Made by a program: the position numbers and the translations under genes. A DNA stretch of 64,000 bases from Micromonospora luteifusca. GTDB lineage: Bacteria; Actinomycetota; Actinomycetes; Mycobacteriales; Micromonosporaceae. The notes beneath the pieces were generated by a model that made no database searches, was not told where the DNA came from, and was given only the letters and a program-made list of their open reading frames with translations. The stretch lies in NCBI RefSeq assembly GCF_016907275.1, contig NZ_JAFBBP010000001.1:2532001-2596000 (forward strand), in the 5' to 3' direction. Positions 1 through 7,256 of this stretch are shown here, one piece after another; the first letter of the stretch is position 1; each line of letters starts with the position of its first letter.

Positions 1-1
1 G

Positions 2-466
2 TTGCTCTCGATGATCGGTTACGACTGGCCGGAGTCGGACGAGACCGCCCTGTTCCAGCTTGCCGGCGAGTGGACCGGCATGGCCGACCGGATCAACGGT
101 TCGGTCGCCCAGTTGGAGTCGGCCGCGCGGACGGTGCTGGACACCAACCGGGGCGAGAGCTTCACCGCGTTCGCCGAAGAGTGGAACGACGGGGAGTCGG
201 CTCCGCGCAACATCGCCGACGCCACCGACCCGACGAACATCATCGCCATCGGGCTGATGGCCGGGGCGGGCATCGTGCTGGCGTTGAAGATCCAGGTGAT
301 CGTGCAGCTCATTCTGCTGGCGATCCAGATCGCGCAGGCGATCGCGACCGCGGTGGTCACCTTCGGGGCGTCGCTGCTGGAGATCCCGATCTTCAAGATG
401 ATCACCGGGATGATCGTCGACCAGCTGATCGGCATGGCGGTGGACGCGGTGCTCAATGGCGGGTAA
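2..466 (+). CDS. WXG100-like / hydrophobic N-terminal module of a secreted toxin system (5' partial)
   Basis: The frame is open to the left edge, so the protein probably starts upstream of the window; the first visible in-frame ATG is at 11. Residues around MIGYDWPESDE, followed by a helical stretch with LAGEWTGMADRI, resemble the WXG100-like N-terminal domain of CpnT-type and other polymorphic toxins of actinobacteria. Residues about 77-150 form a long hydrophobic, Gly/Ile-rich segment (GLMAGAGIVLALKIQVIVQL and following). Its stop overlaps the start of the next gene by 11 bp, so the two are probably translationally coupled. Inference: this is the trafficking part of a toxin whose nuclease part is a separate polypeptide. 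The family assignment is from pattern only. Confidence 0.6.
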   Translation: MLSMIGYDWPESDETALFQLAGEWTGMADRINGSVAQLESAARTVLDTNRGESFTAFAEEWNDGESAPRNIADATDPTNIIAIGLMAGAGIVLALKIQVIVQLILLAIQIAQAIATAVVTFGASLLEIPIFKMITGMIVDQLIGMAVDAVLNGG

Positions 467-1082
467 GAAGCGCGATGCCCCGACGCGGCAGGCCAAGGCG
501 AAGGGCGCGCGAATCGTCTCGGCGTTCCTGGACAACGCGGAGGTCTTCCGGACCGCCAAGACCACCGGCGCCAAGGTCAACGAGCCGGCGGTGCTGCGGC
601 TGAAATACCGGCCGGACTTCGACAAGAGGGACTTCGACCGCAAGGCGAGGGATCTGGTCCGGCTCGGTCAGGAGGGCAAGCTGTCCAAGGCGAAGTCGGA
701 CCGGACGAGCAACTCGGTCTACGACCGCAAGACCGGCAAGACCCGCAGCCGGACGAACGTGTTCCGCGAGCGGGTGCTCCGGCAGCTGACCAAGAACAAG
801 AAGCTGACCCAGCAGCACGGCACCCGGGAGACCAACAAGTACCTGGCCAACAAGTCCCTGGTGGATCGCCTCTACGCGGGCCAGCGGGGCGGGATCACCG
901 CCCGCGGCCAGGGCGTCGACCCGGACCACATCCAGGAGCTGCAGATGGACGGGGAGGATGCATACGATAATCTCAGGCTGATGGACTCCTGGACCAACCG
1001 CCAGATCGGCAGCGACATCTCCGTCGCGCTGCGGGACGTCCCCGAGGGCCACCCGATCATCGTGAAGTGGATTGACGAGTGA
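456..1082 (+). CDS. probable HNH-like nuclease toxin
   Basis: This is a 208-residue, strongly basic protein with a Lys/Arg-rich N-terminal half. Near the C terminus (about residues 155-190) it carries DPDHIQELQMDGEDAYDNL and then LMDSWTNRQIGSDI. The DH...ELQ..G.D...NL..L....N...G pattern is typical of His-Asn nuclease domains at the ends of polymorphic (Rhs/WXG-type) toxins. The gene overlaps the WXG100-like gene by 11 bp upstream, and its stop overlaps the next gene's GTG by 4 bp. Such tight coupling to two downstream immunity candidates fits a toxin. Substrate (DNA or RNA) cannot be told from the sequence. Confidence 0.65.
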   Translation: MAGKKRDAPTRQAKAKGARIVSAFLDNAEVFRTAKTTGAKVNEPAVLRLKYRPDFDKRDFDRKARDLVRLGQEGKLSKAKSDRTSNSVYDRKTGKTRSRTNVFRERVLRQLTKNKKLTQQHGTRETNKYLANKSLVDRLYAGQRGGITARGQGVDPDHIQELQMDGEDAYDNLRLMDSWTNRQIGSDISVALRDVPEGHPIIVKWIDE

Positions 1083-1699
1083 GCAGCCCCGACGCCACCG
1101 GCGTGCTGGCCGAGATCCGGGACAAGCTGGCGCTGCTCACGCGCCTGGAGGCCGAGCACGGCTTCGGCGTCGTCATCGAGGGGCCGGCTCCGCTGGAGCC
1201 CCTTCCCGACCTGCCTGGCGTCGCGGAGGTCTACGGTCTCGTCGGCCGGGTGGAGGGCGACAACTTCCGGTTCAAGCCCCCCAAGGAGATCACCAGCCCG
1301 GCGGCCTGGAGCGCCTACACCGTCGACCCGGACGATCCGATGGGCAGCCCGTTGGCCATCGGCCACGAGGTGTGGAGCGTTCCGCGAGGCCTACGCGGCG
1401 AGATCGAGGGCGGCGCCTCGATCTTCCTGGACACCGAGGACCTCGAGGTCTACTGGATGGAGCCGGACGCCTACATCTTCCAGTACGAGCACCCGGACGA
1501 GGACGTCGAATACACAGTCCTCGCCCCCGACCTCGCCACGTTCTTCAACGAGCGGGTGTTCGGTCCGGGCTACCCCGACCTGGTCGCGACCGTCCTCGGC
1601 CCCGGGGTCCGCGATGAGCGGCTCCGCAAGGGCCGGCATGCCGGAGAGTACGCCGACAACTGGCGGCGCCTGCTGATCACCGCTGGCCTGTCGTCCTGA
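1079..1699 (+). CDS. probable immunity protein for the adjacent nuclease
   Basis: This is a 206-residue acidic, soluble protein with no signal peptide. It starts at GTG 1079, sharing four bases with the nuclease stop (GTGA). It begins with a helical segment, followed by an aromatic and acidic core (VYWMEPDAYIFQYEHPDEDVEYTV in part) and a C-terminal helix ending GEYADNWRRLLITAGLSS. I do not recognise a named family with certainty; the layout loosely recalls SMI1/KNR4-like (SUKH) proteins. The immunity role is inferred from its acidity, its position directly after a toxin-like nuclease, and the following SUKH-like gene. Confidence 0.5.
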   Translation: MSSPDATGVLAEIRDKLALLTRLEAEHGFGVVIEGPAPLEPLPDLPGVAEVYGLVGRVEGDNFRFKPPKEITSPAAWSAYTVDPDDPMGSPLAIGHEVWSVPRGLRGEIEGGASIFLDTEDLEVYWMEPDAYIFQYEHPDEDVEYTVLAPDLATFFNERVFGPGYPDLVATVLGPGVRDERLRKGRHAGEYADNWRRLLITAGLSS

Positions 1700-1732
1700 C
1701 CGACCCGACTCCTGTGACCACGAAGGATCGTC

Positions 1733-2248
1733 ATGGCCGCTGATCCCCGGTTCCGTGCCCTGTGGCACGAGGACGAGCTCATCCCGTACCCGCGTGAGGC
1801 GTGGCTGGAGGGGGGCTTCGGCCCTGACCTGCTCCCCGCCGGCGACGAGATCCCGCTCGACGTGGCGGTCGTCTACACCGCCTTCCTCGAAGACGACATC
1901 GAGCTGTACGACACCATGCAGCTGACCACCGAGGACGGTTCGCTGGACATCCGGCTGATCGTGGTGGGCGCGGTCGCCGACAACCCCAACCTGCTCTACG
2001 TGCTGGACCCGCGCACCGGCGAGATCCTCCAGTTCGATCTGAACCAGAAGGACGTCCAGGGCGTCAACAGCAGCTTCCGCACGTTCGTCGAGTTCCTCTA
2101 CCAGTTCGCGCTCTTCGTCGAGGCGGACGAGGGCAAGGCGGGCCGGGCGGAGCGGGCCGAGACGCTGCGGACGGTGCTGGAGAGCATCGATCCGGCCGCG
2201 TTCGCCCCGGACGCCTGGTGGCCGCTGGTGATCAGCCAGCTGAGGTGA
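1733..2248 (+). CDS. SUKH-4-like immunity protein
   Basis: This is a 171-residue acidic protein. The central part reads NPNLLYVLDPRTGEILQFDL, then VNSSFRTFVEFLYQF, matching the SUKH-4 pattern in which a 'DP.TG.V' turn is followed by 'VNSS...FVE'. SUKH proteins neutralise diverse toxins in polymorphic-toxin loci (family knowledge). It follows the other immunity candidate by 33 bp and closes the rightward toxin locus. Its 3' end overlaps the 3' end of the convergent prenyltransferase-repeat gene by 17 bp. The start ATG lies after AAGGA, about 6 nt upstream. Confidence 0.65.
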   Translation: MAADPRFRALWHEDELIPYPREAWLEGGFGPDLLPAGDEIPLDVAVVYTAFLEDDIELYDTMQLTTEDGSLDIRLIVVGAVADNPNLLYVLDPRTGEILQFDLNQKDVQGVNSSFRTFVEFLYQFALFVEADEGKAGRAERAETLRTVLESIDPAAFAPDAWWPLVISQLR

Positions 2249-3080
2249 CCGCCCGGCAGGCCCGGATCGCCCGCAGCGTGGTGTGCACATCGAACTGGTG
2301 ACCGTCGTCGCTGTCCCAGCCGCCGTCGCTGCGCTGGGTCCTGGTGAGCCGCTCGCGAGCCGAGACCAGCAACCAGTGCTCCTCGCCCACGTCGACCCGG
2401 CGCAGCGTGCCGGCCAGCCAGGCCACGTCCGCCGGGGACAACTGCGGGATCCGCTCGGCGAGCACCCCCTGGATCAGCGCCGACTCGTAGTACATCTCCT
2501 GCCGGTGCAGCACGGCCGCGCTCAGCCAACCGACGGCCACGAAGGAGGGCCAACTGCCGTCCGGGGCGAGCTGCACGGCGAGCGCCTGCGCGGCGGCCTG
2601 CACCACCCCGGCGTACGACCCGCCGACCCGGTGGTCCAGCGGCCCGGCGGCCCGGGCGTCCCGACCGCCCACGCTGAGCCAGAAGCCGGCGTTGGCGGTG
2701 AGGTAGAGGCGGGCCTCCGGGTCGCCCGGCCGGGCCCACTCCGGGGCGAGGTCGGCCAGCGCCGGGTCCTCGTCCCAGCCGCCGTCGGGCAGTTGGCGGG
2801 CGGCGAGCCAGTCCAGTGCGTGCCGGGCCGCCGGGCGGCCGAGGGCACCGAGGTCGTCCAGCTCGGCCAGGCGGAAGCAGGTCGCGTCGACGGAGCCGAC
2901 GGCACCGTCGAGGACGGCCGGCCAGCCACCGTCGGGCGTCTGCCCGGCCTCGGCGGCGTCGAGCACCTCGTCGGGCACCGCGGCGCCGGTGCGCAGCCAG
3001 GAGAGACGCGCGCGGTCGACCGCGTCCCCGTGCGCTACGACGAAGCCGATAGCGGCGTCCATGTCCACCACGGCGGTCAC
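2232..3080 (-). CDS. prenyltransferase/squalene-oxidase-repeat protein
   Basis: This 282-residue soluble protein has four or more QW-like repeats: QTPDGGWP, QLPDGGWDE, QLAPDGSWP and QRSDGGWDSDD. These mark an alpha-alpha toroid as in prenyltransferases and terpene cyclases. The DXDD protonation motif of class II cyclases is absent and the length is less than half that of a cyclase, so it is unlikely to be a full terpene synthase. It lies 85 bp downstream of moeZ on the same strand and may be cotranscribed with it. Specific function unknown. Confidence 0.75.
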   Translation of the reverse strand: MTAVVDMDAAIGFVVAHGDAVDRARLSWLRTGAAVPDEVLDAAEAGQTPDGGWPAVLDGAVGSVDATCFRLAELDDLGALGRPAARHALDWLAARQLPDGGWDEDPALADLAPEWARPGDPEARLYLTANAGFWLSVGGRDARAAGPLDHRVGGSYAGVVQAAAQALAVQLAPDGSWPSFVAVGWLSAAVLHRQEMYYESALIQGVLAERIPQLSPADVAWLAGTLRRVDVGEEHWLLVSARERLTRTQRSDGGWDSDDGHQFDVHTTLRAIRACRAVTSAG

Positions 3081-3165
3081 GCTACCTGCGTAAAGGTCGT
3101 CGCGCCTCGGGGAATCGGCCGAGGCCGGGGCGGGTGAGTGGCCCGCCGCCGGCCCCGGTCGTCGC

Positions 3166-4347
3166 TCAGTACGCCGGCAGCGACGGGTCGATCTGCTTGA
3201 TCCAGGAGAGCACGCCGCCCTGCAGGTGCACGGAGTCCCGGAAACCGGCCGCCTTGAGGGCGGCGAGCGCCTCCGCCGAACGGACCCCGGACTTGCAGTG
3301 CAGCACGATCTGCCGGTCCTGCGGCAGCTTCGCGAGGGCCTCCCCGGAGATGATGTCGCCCTTGGGGATCAGGGTGGCGCCGGGGATACGGACGATTTCG
3401 TACTCGGCCGGCTCCCGGACGTCGACCAGGAAGATGTCCTTGCCGGCGTCCTGCCACTCCTTCAACTCCAGGGCGGTGATGGTCGAGTCGACCGTCGCCT
3501 CCTGGGCTTCCTCGGAGACCGCGCCGCAGAAGTCCTCGTAGTCTTCCAGCAGGTCGGTGACCGTCGGATTCTCGCCGCAGAGCGCGCAGTTCGGGTCCTT
3601 ACGGACCTTGATCTTGCGGTATTCCATTTCGAGGGCGTCGTAGACCATCAGACGGCCGACCAGCGGCTCACCGATGCCGGTCAGCAGCTTGATCGCCTCG
3701 TTCACCTGGATGGAGCCGATCGACGCGCAGAGCACACCGAGCACGCCACCCTCGGCGCAGGAGGGGACCATGCCCGGCGGCGGCGGCTCCGGGTAGAGGC
3801 AGCGGTAGCAGGGACCGTGCTCGGCCCAGAACACCGACGCCTGGCCGTCGAAGCGGTAGATCGAGCCCCAGACGTACGGCTTGCCGAGCAGCACCGCCGC
3901 ATCGTTGACCATGTAACGGGTGGCGAAGTTGTCGGTGCCGTCGACGATCAGGTCGTACTGGGCGAAGATCTCCCGGACGTTCTCCCGGTCCAGCGCGGTG
4001 TTGTGGATCTCCACGTTGACCAGGGGGTTGATCTCGCGGATCGACGCGGCGGCGGACTCGGCCTTGGACCGGCCGATGTCGGACACGCCGTGGATGATCT
4101 GCCGCTGGAGGTTGGACTCGTCGACGGTGTCGAAATCGATGATGCCGAGCGTGCCGACCCCGGCCGCGGCGAGGTACATCAGGGCGGGCGAGCCGAGGCC
4201 ACCGGCGCCGACACAGAGCACCCGGGCGTTCTTCAGCCGCTTCTGCCCGGTCACTCCGACGTCCGGGATGATCAGGTGGCGTGAGTAGCGGCGGATCTCG
4301 TCAACGGTCAGCTCGGCGGCGGGTTCGACGAGCGGGGGCAACGACAC
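3166..4347 (-). CDS. moeZ: MoeZ: adenylyltransferase/sulfurtransferase
   Basis: This 393-residue two-domain protein activates the C-terminal glycine of ubiquitin-like sulfur carriers (MoaD, ThiS, CysO and pathway-specific homologues) by adenylation and then thiocarboxylates them. The N-terminal ThiF/MoeB domain has the nucleotide loop VGAGGLGSP (about 47-54), R-Q-I-I-H near 82-86, zinc cysteines C180/C183 and C254/C257, and PSCAEGGVLG around C197. The C-terminal rhodanese domain (about 290-390) has the persulfide loop CKSGVRS with C351. Length and architecture are those of actinobacterial MoeZ. It is followed on the same strand by the QW-repeat gene, and the next gene upstream is a DUF3152 protein, as in mycobacteria. 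Confidence 0.95.
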   Translation of the reverse strand: MSLPPLVEPAAELTVDEIRRYSRHLIIPDVGVTGQKRLKNARVLCVGAGGLGSPALMYLAAAGVGTLGIIDFDTVDESNLQRQIIHGVSDIGRSKAESAAASIREINPLVNVEIHNTALDRENVREIFAQYDLIVDGTDNFATRYMVNDAAVLLGKPYVWGSIYRFDGQASVFWAEHGPCYRCLYPEPPPPGMVPSCAEGGVLGVLCASIGSIQVNEAIKLLTGIGEPLVGRLMVYDALEMEYRKIKVRKDPNCALCGENPTVTDLLEDYEDFCGAVSEEAQEATVDSTITALELKEWQDAGKDIFLVDVREPAEYEIVRIPGATLIPKGDIISGEALAKLPQDRQIVLHCKSGVRSAEALAALKAAGFRDSVHLQGGVLSWIKQIDPSLPAY

Positions 4348-4469
4348 GGTGGACTCCCCGGGATCGGCGGTGTGAACCGCGCCATTGTCGCTCGCGGGAG
4401 CCCCACTCGGCCATGAGGGACGACACTGGTCCGCGATGCGGGAGCGGGAATAACCGACGACCCGGTCGA

Positions 4470-5297
4470 TCAGGGGACGATGTCACCCGCATAGCGACGG
4501 CCGTCGAGGTAGGGCCAGGCGTTGGCGAGGCAGCCGTTCAGTCCGTACGTCTGCTGTTGCATCACCGGAGCAGCCTCTCCCGGGCCAGGGCAGGCCTCGT
4601 GCTCCTCGCCGAACTCGTGGCCCACCTCATGGTTGATCACGTAGGTGCGGTAGGTGTCCAGCGGCGCGCCGTAGTCGGGGACCGCCTCCATCCAGCGGGC
4701 CAGGTTGATGATGACCTGGCCGGGCAGGCGGCAGGAGGTGTAGCGCTCGGTGGTCAGCCCACCCTCGGCGCACATCCGCTCGGACGTGACCGGGGTGGCG
4801 AGGTAGATGGTGAAGTCGGCGGCGCCGGCATCGGTCACCCGTTGCACCCGCAGTTCGTCGGAGGCGATCCAACTGCGCGGGTCGGTCAGCACCTCGTCCA
4901 CCTTGGCGGCGAATGCGTCTGCGTCCTGGCCGGTGCCGCGTTCGACAGTGACCCGGTAACGGCGCAGCGGCCCGTCCGTGCCGTGCACGGCTGTCTCGCC
5001 GTCGGCCACGGTGAACCGTCCCGCTCCGACCGACGGGTAACTGGTGGGCGCCGGGTGCGCGGGTGCCCCTCCGCCGTGCCCCATCTCGGCCTGGTTTGCG
5101 GCAGGAGGCTCGGCTGGCGGCTCGCCGCCCCGGTTCAGCGTCACGACGGTGGCGGCGGCGAGCACGAGCAGGCCGAGCAGCAGACTGCGGCGACGTCGCC
5201 GGTGCATCCGGACGATCTCGGGACGCGCACCCCCGTGCACCGGCCGGCCCGACGGGTCGGGCGGCGCGGGTGGGCCGTAAGGGGACGACGGCGTCAT
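4470..5297 (-). CDS. DUF3152 membrane-anchored zincin-like protein (copy 1)
   Basis: This 275-residue protein has a Pro-rich cytoplasmic N terminus, one membrane segment after RRRRR (about 36-53) and an extracytoplasmic DUF3152 domain. YVINHEVGHEFGEEH contains HEXXHXXXXXH, the zinc site of metzincin-like peptidases. A cysteine pair (CPG... and GC near the C terminus) could form disulfides. The C-terminal AWPYLDGRRYAGD is shared with its neighbour. The substrate is unknown; DUF3152 proteins are conserved next to moeZ in actinobacteria. It is one of two tandem copies. Confidence 0.85.
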   Translation of the reverse strand: MTPSSPYGPPAPPDPSGRPVHGGARPEIVRMHRRRRRSLLLGLLVLAAATVVTLNRGGEPPAEPPAANQAEMGHGGGAPAHPAPTSYPSVGAGRFTVADGETAVHGTDGPLRRYRVTVERGTGQDADAFAAKVDEVLTDPRSWIASDELRVQRVTDAGAADFTIYLATPVTSERMCAEGGLTTERYTSCRLPGQVIINLARWMEAVPDYGAPLDTYRTYVINHEVGHEFGEEHEACPGPGEAAPVMQQQTYGLNGCLANAWPYLDGRRYAGDIVP

Positions 5298-5355
5298 GAC
5301 GTCGAGCGTGCCAGATTATTCGGGCATTTCCCCGTTTTTGCCGCTATTGACGCAA

Positions 5356-5380
5356 GCCGTCTGACGGAGGGCTAGACGGC
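5356..5380. terminator. stem-loop after the second DUF3152 gene
   Basis: GCCGTCT and AGACGGC form a perfect 7-bp stem around an 11-nt loop. It lies just downstream of the stop of the leftward gene at 5399 and upstream of the next leftward gene's promoter region. There is no U-tract, as is common for actinobacterial terminators. Confidence 0.4.
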
Positions 5381-5398
5381 CGGCGTGTCGGTGGTCGT

Positions 5399-6253
5399 TC
5401 AGAGGGCAGGGCCGGCGTACCGACGCCCGTCGAGGTACGGCCACGGGTTGACCCGGCACCCGTTGAGGAAGAGCGTCTGCTGCATCATCACCGGTGCCGG
5501 CCGGCCGGCACCCGGGCAGCGCTCGTGCCGGTGCCCGAGCTGGTGACCCACCTCGTGGTTGACCACGTACGTCCGGTAGACCGCCAGCGGCACGCCGGCC
5601 GAGACGAAGTGCGGCACGGACAGCCGCCACCGATCCAGATTGATGATCACCTGGCCCGGCGCCCGGCAGGACGTGTACGGCCGACCCCCGATGCGGATGT
5701 CCACCCCACCATCGGCGCACATCCGACCCGCCGTGCGGGCGGTGGCCAGGTAGACGGTGAAGTCGCGGGGCGCGTCCCCCGGCACCTGCTGCAGCCGCAG
5801 TCTGCCGCTGTCGACCCAGCTGCCCGGCCCGGCGAGCGCCACCTGGACCGCCTGCGCGAAGTCCGCGGCGCCCTCGTTGCTGCCCGACTCCACCGCGACC
5901 CGGTAACGCCGCAGCTCACCCGCCCGGCCCAGCACCGGGCCGGAACGCGCGTCGTAGCCGAACGTCCCCGTGCCGGCACTCGGGACCGCGCCCGACACCC
6001 GCAGCACCGGTGGCGGGCTGGACGGGACCGAGGCGGAGGGCGACGGACTGGCCGACGGCGGCAACGGCGCGGCCACCAGCGGCGGCAACGGCGCGAGCTC
6101 CTCGGCGGCCAACTGGTCGGCAGCGGGATGTCCACCCGGCCCCTCGGCGATCACGGTCACCACCGCGCAGACCGCCAACACCACCGCCACCAGTTGGGCG
6201 AACAGCGCGAAGCGTCGCTGACGGCGACCGGGGAGGGGGGCTGAGCTGGGCAT
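5399..6253 (-). CDS. DUF3152 membrane-anchored zincin-like protein (copy 2)
   Basis: This 284-residue paralogue of the protein at 4470-5297 has one membrane segment (about 15-40, ALFAQLVAVVLAVCAVVTVI). It then has a Pro/Ser-rich linker and a DUF3152 domain with NHEVGHQLGHRH, again HEXXHXXXXXH. The shared C-terminal block reads PVMMQQTLFLNGC...NPWPYLDGRRYAG. The copies differ widely in the linkers, which suggests an old tandem duplication with both catalytic sites kept. Transcribed leftwards, 5 bp after the stop of the hydrolase gene. Confidence 0.85.
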   Translation of the reverse strand: MPSSAPLPGRRQRRFALFAQLVAVVLAVCAVVTVIAEGPGGHPAADQLAAEELAPLPPLVAAPLPPSASPSPSASVPSSPPPVLRVSGAVPSAGTGTFGYDARSGPVLGRAGELRRYRVAVESGSNEGAADFAQAVQVALAGPGSWVDSGRLRLQQVPGDAPRDFTVYLATARTAGRMCADGGVDIRIGGRPYTSCRAPGQVIINLDRWRLSVPHFVSAGVPLAVYRTYVVNHEVGHQLGHRHERCPGAGRPAPVMMQQTLFLNGCRVNPWPYLDGRRYAGPAL

Positions 6254-6258
6254 CCAGC

Positions 6259-7233
6259 TCAGCCTGCCAGATCAGACCTCCCGACGGTGTCCCCCGTTTC
6301 GGCGAGCAGGCCGACCACCGCCCGGGCAACCAGGCGGGGCACCTCCAGCTGCGCCACATGACCGACGCCGTCGAGCATCATCAACCGGCTGTCCCGGATG
6401 ACCCGGGCGGTCTGCGGCGCGACCCGCACGTCGACCAGACGATCCTGTCGACCGCCCACCACCAGGGTCGGTGCACGCACCGACGCGGCGAGGCGCCACA
6501 GCGAACCCGACCCCGGCAGATACGCCCGCAGGAAGCTGGAGACCAGCCCGCGGAACGTCCGGACGTACGCGGCGGCGTAATGCTCCGCCTCGTAGCGCAC
6601 CCGGATCTCCTCCAGCGCCTCAGCCCGGCGCTGCTCGCAGATCCGGCTGAGGTCGGCGACGCAGGCCTCCAACACCTGCTGGGCCATCACCTCCGGGGCG
6701 AGCTGGGTGAGCCGTCGGGCGACCAGCCGTTCACCCCGTGGAATGGCGAGTACCGGCAGCATCCGCCCCTGCAGGGAGCGGCGGAAATCCAGGAACGGCA
6801 GCGCCGGGGAGATCAGCGTGAGGGTACGGACCAGGTCGGGCCGGAGCCCGGCGACCTGGACCGCGACCGCGCCGCCCAACGAGTTGCCGAACAGGTGCAC
6901 GGGGCCCCGACCGGAGTGCTCGATCCAGCGGACGACCAGATCCGCGAAGGCCGGGATGGTGTAGCGGGGGCCCGGCTCGCTGCGGCCGAAACCGGGCAGA
7001 TCGATGGCCTGACCGTCCAGCCGGTCGGCGAGCAGCCCGGCCAGGTCGGTCCAGTTCTGCGACGACCCACCCAGCCCGTGCACGTACAGCGCCGGCTCCG
7101 CACCGGCGGCGGTGGCCGGGGTGTCCCGCACGTACGTGACCAAGCCGTCGAGGCGGACCTCCCGGCCCGGCCACGGCGGCGGGACCCGGTCATCGGGGAG
7201 CAGATGGTCCGGCCAGAGGGTGGCGCGTTTCAT
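6259..7233 (-). CDS. alpha/beta-hydrolase
   Basis: This 324-residue alpha/beta-hydrolase fold protein has the nucleophile elbow GNSLGG (about 117), an oxyanion HGLGGSS loop near residue 50, and a late catalytic His in GHVAQLE. The acid is probably Asp in GGRQDRLVD. A cap region lies between about 150 and 240. Start chosen at ATG 7233; a TTG directly upstream (7236) is an alternative. It is 23 bp downstream of the low-complexity gene and 5 bp upstream of DUF3152 copy 2, so probably one leftward transcript. Substrate unknown. Confidence 0.85.
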   Translation of the reverse strand: MKRATLWPDHLLPDDRVPPPWPGREVRLDGLVTYVRDTPATAAGAEPALYVHGLGGSSQNWTDLAGLLADRLDGQAIDLPGFGRSEPGPRYTIPAFADLVVRWIEHSGRGPVHLFGNSLGGAVAVQVAGLRPDLVRTLTLISPALPFLDFRRSLQGRMLPVLAIPRGERLVARRLTQLAPEVMAQQVLEACVADLSRICEQRRAEALEEIRVRYEAEHYAAAYVRTFRGLVSSFLRAYLPGSGSLWRLAASVRAPTLVVGGRQDRLVDVRVAPQTARVIRDSRLMMLDGVGHVAQLEVPRLVARAVVGLLAETGDTVGRSDLAG

Positions 7234-7256
7234 CAATACAGTCTGCCCCGGCCCAC

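Noticed and set aside
2232..3080. Complete terpene cyclase
   Set aside because: QW repeats are present but the DXDD motif is missing and the protein is far too short.
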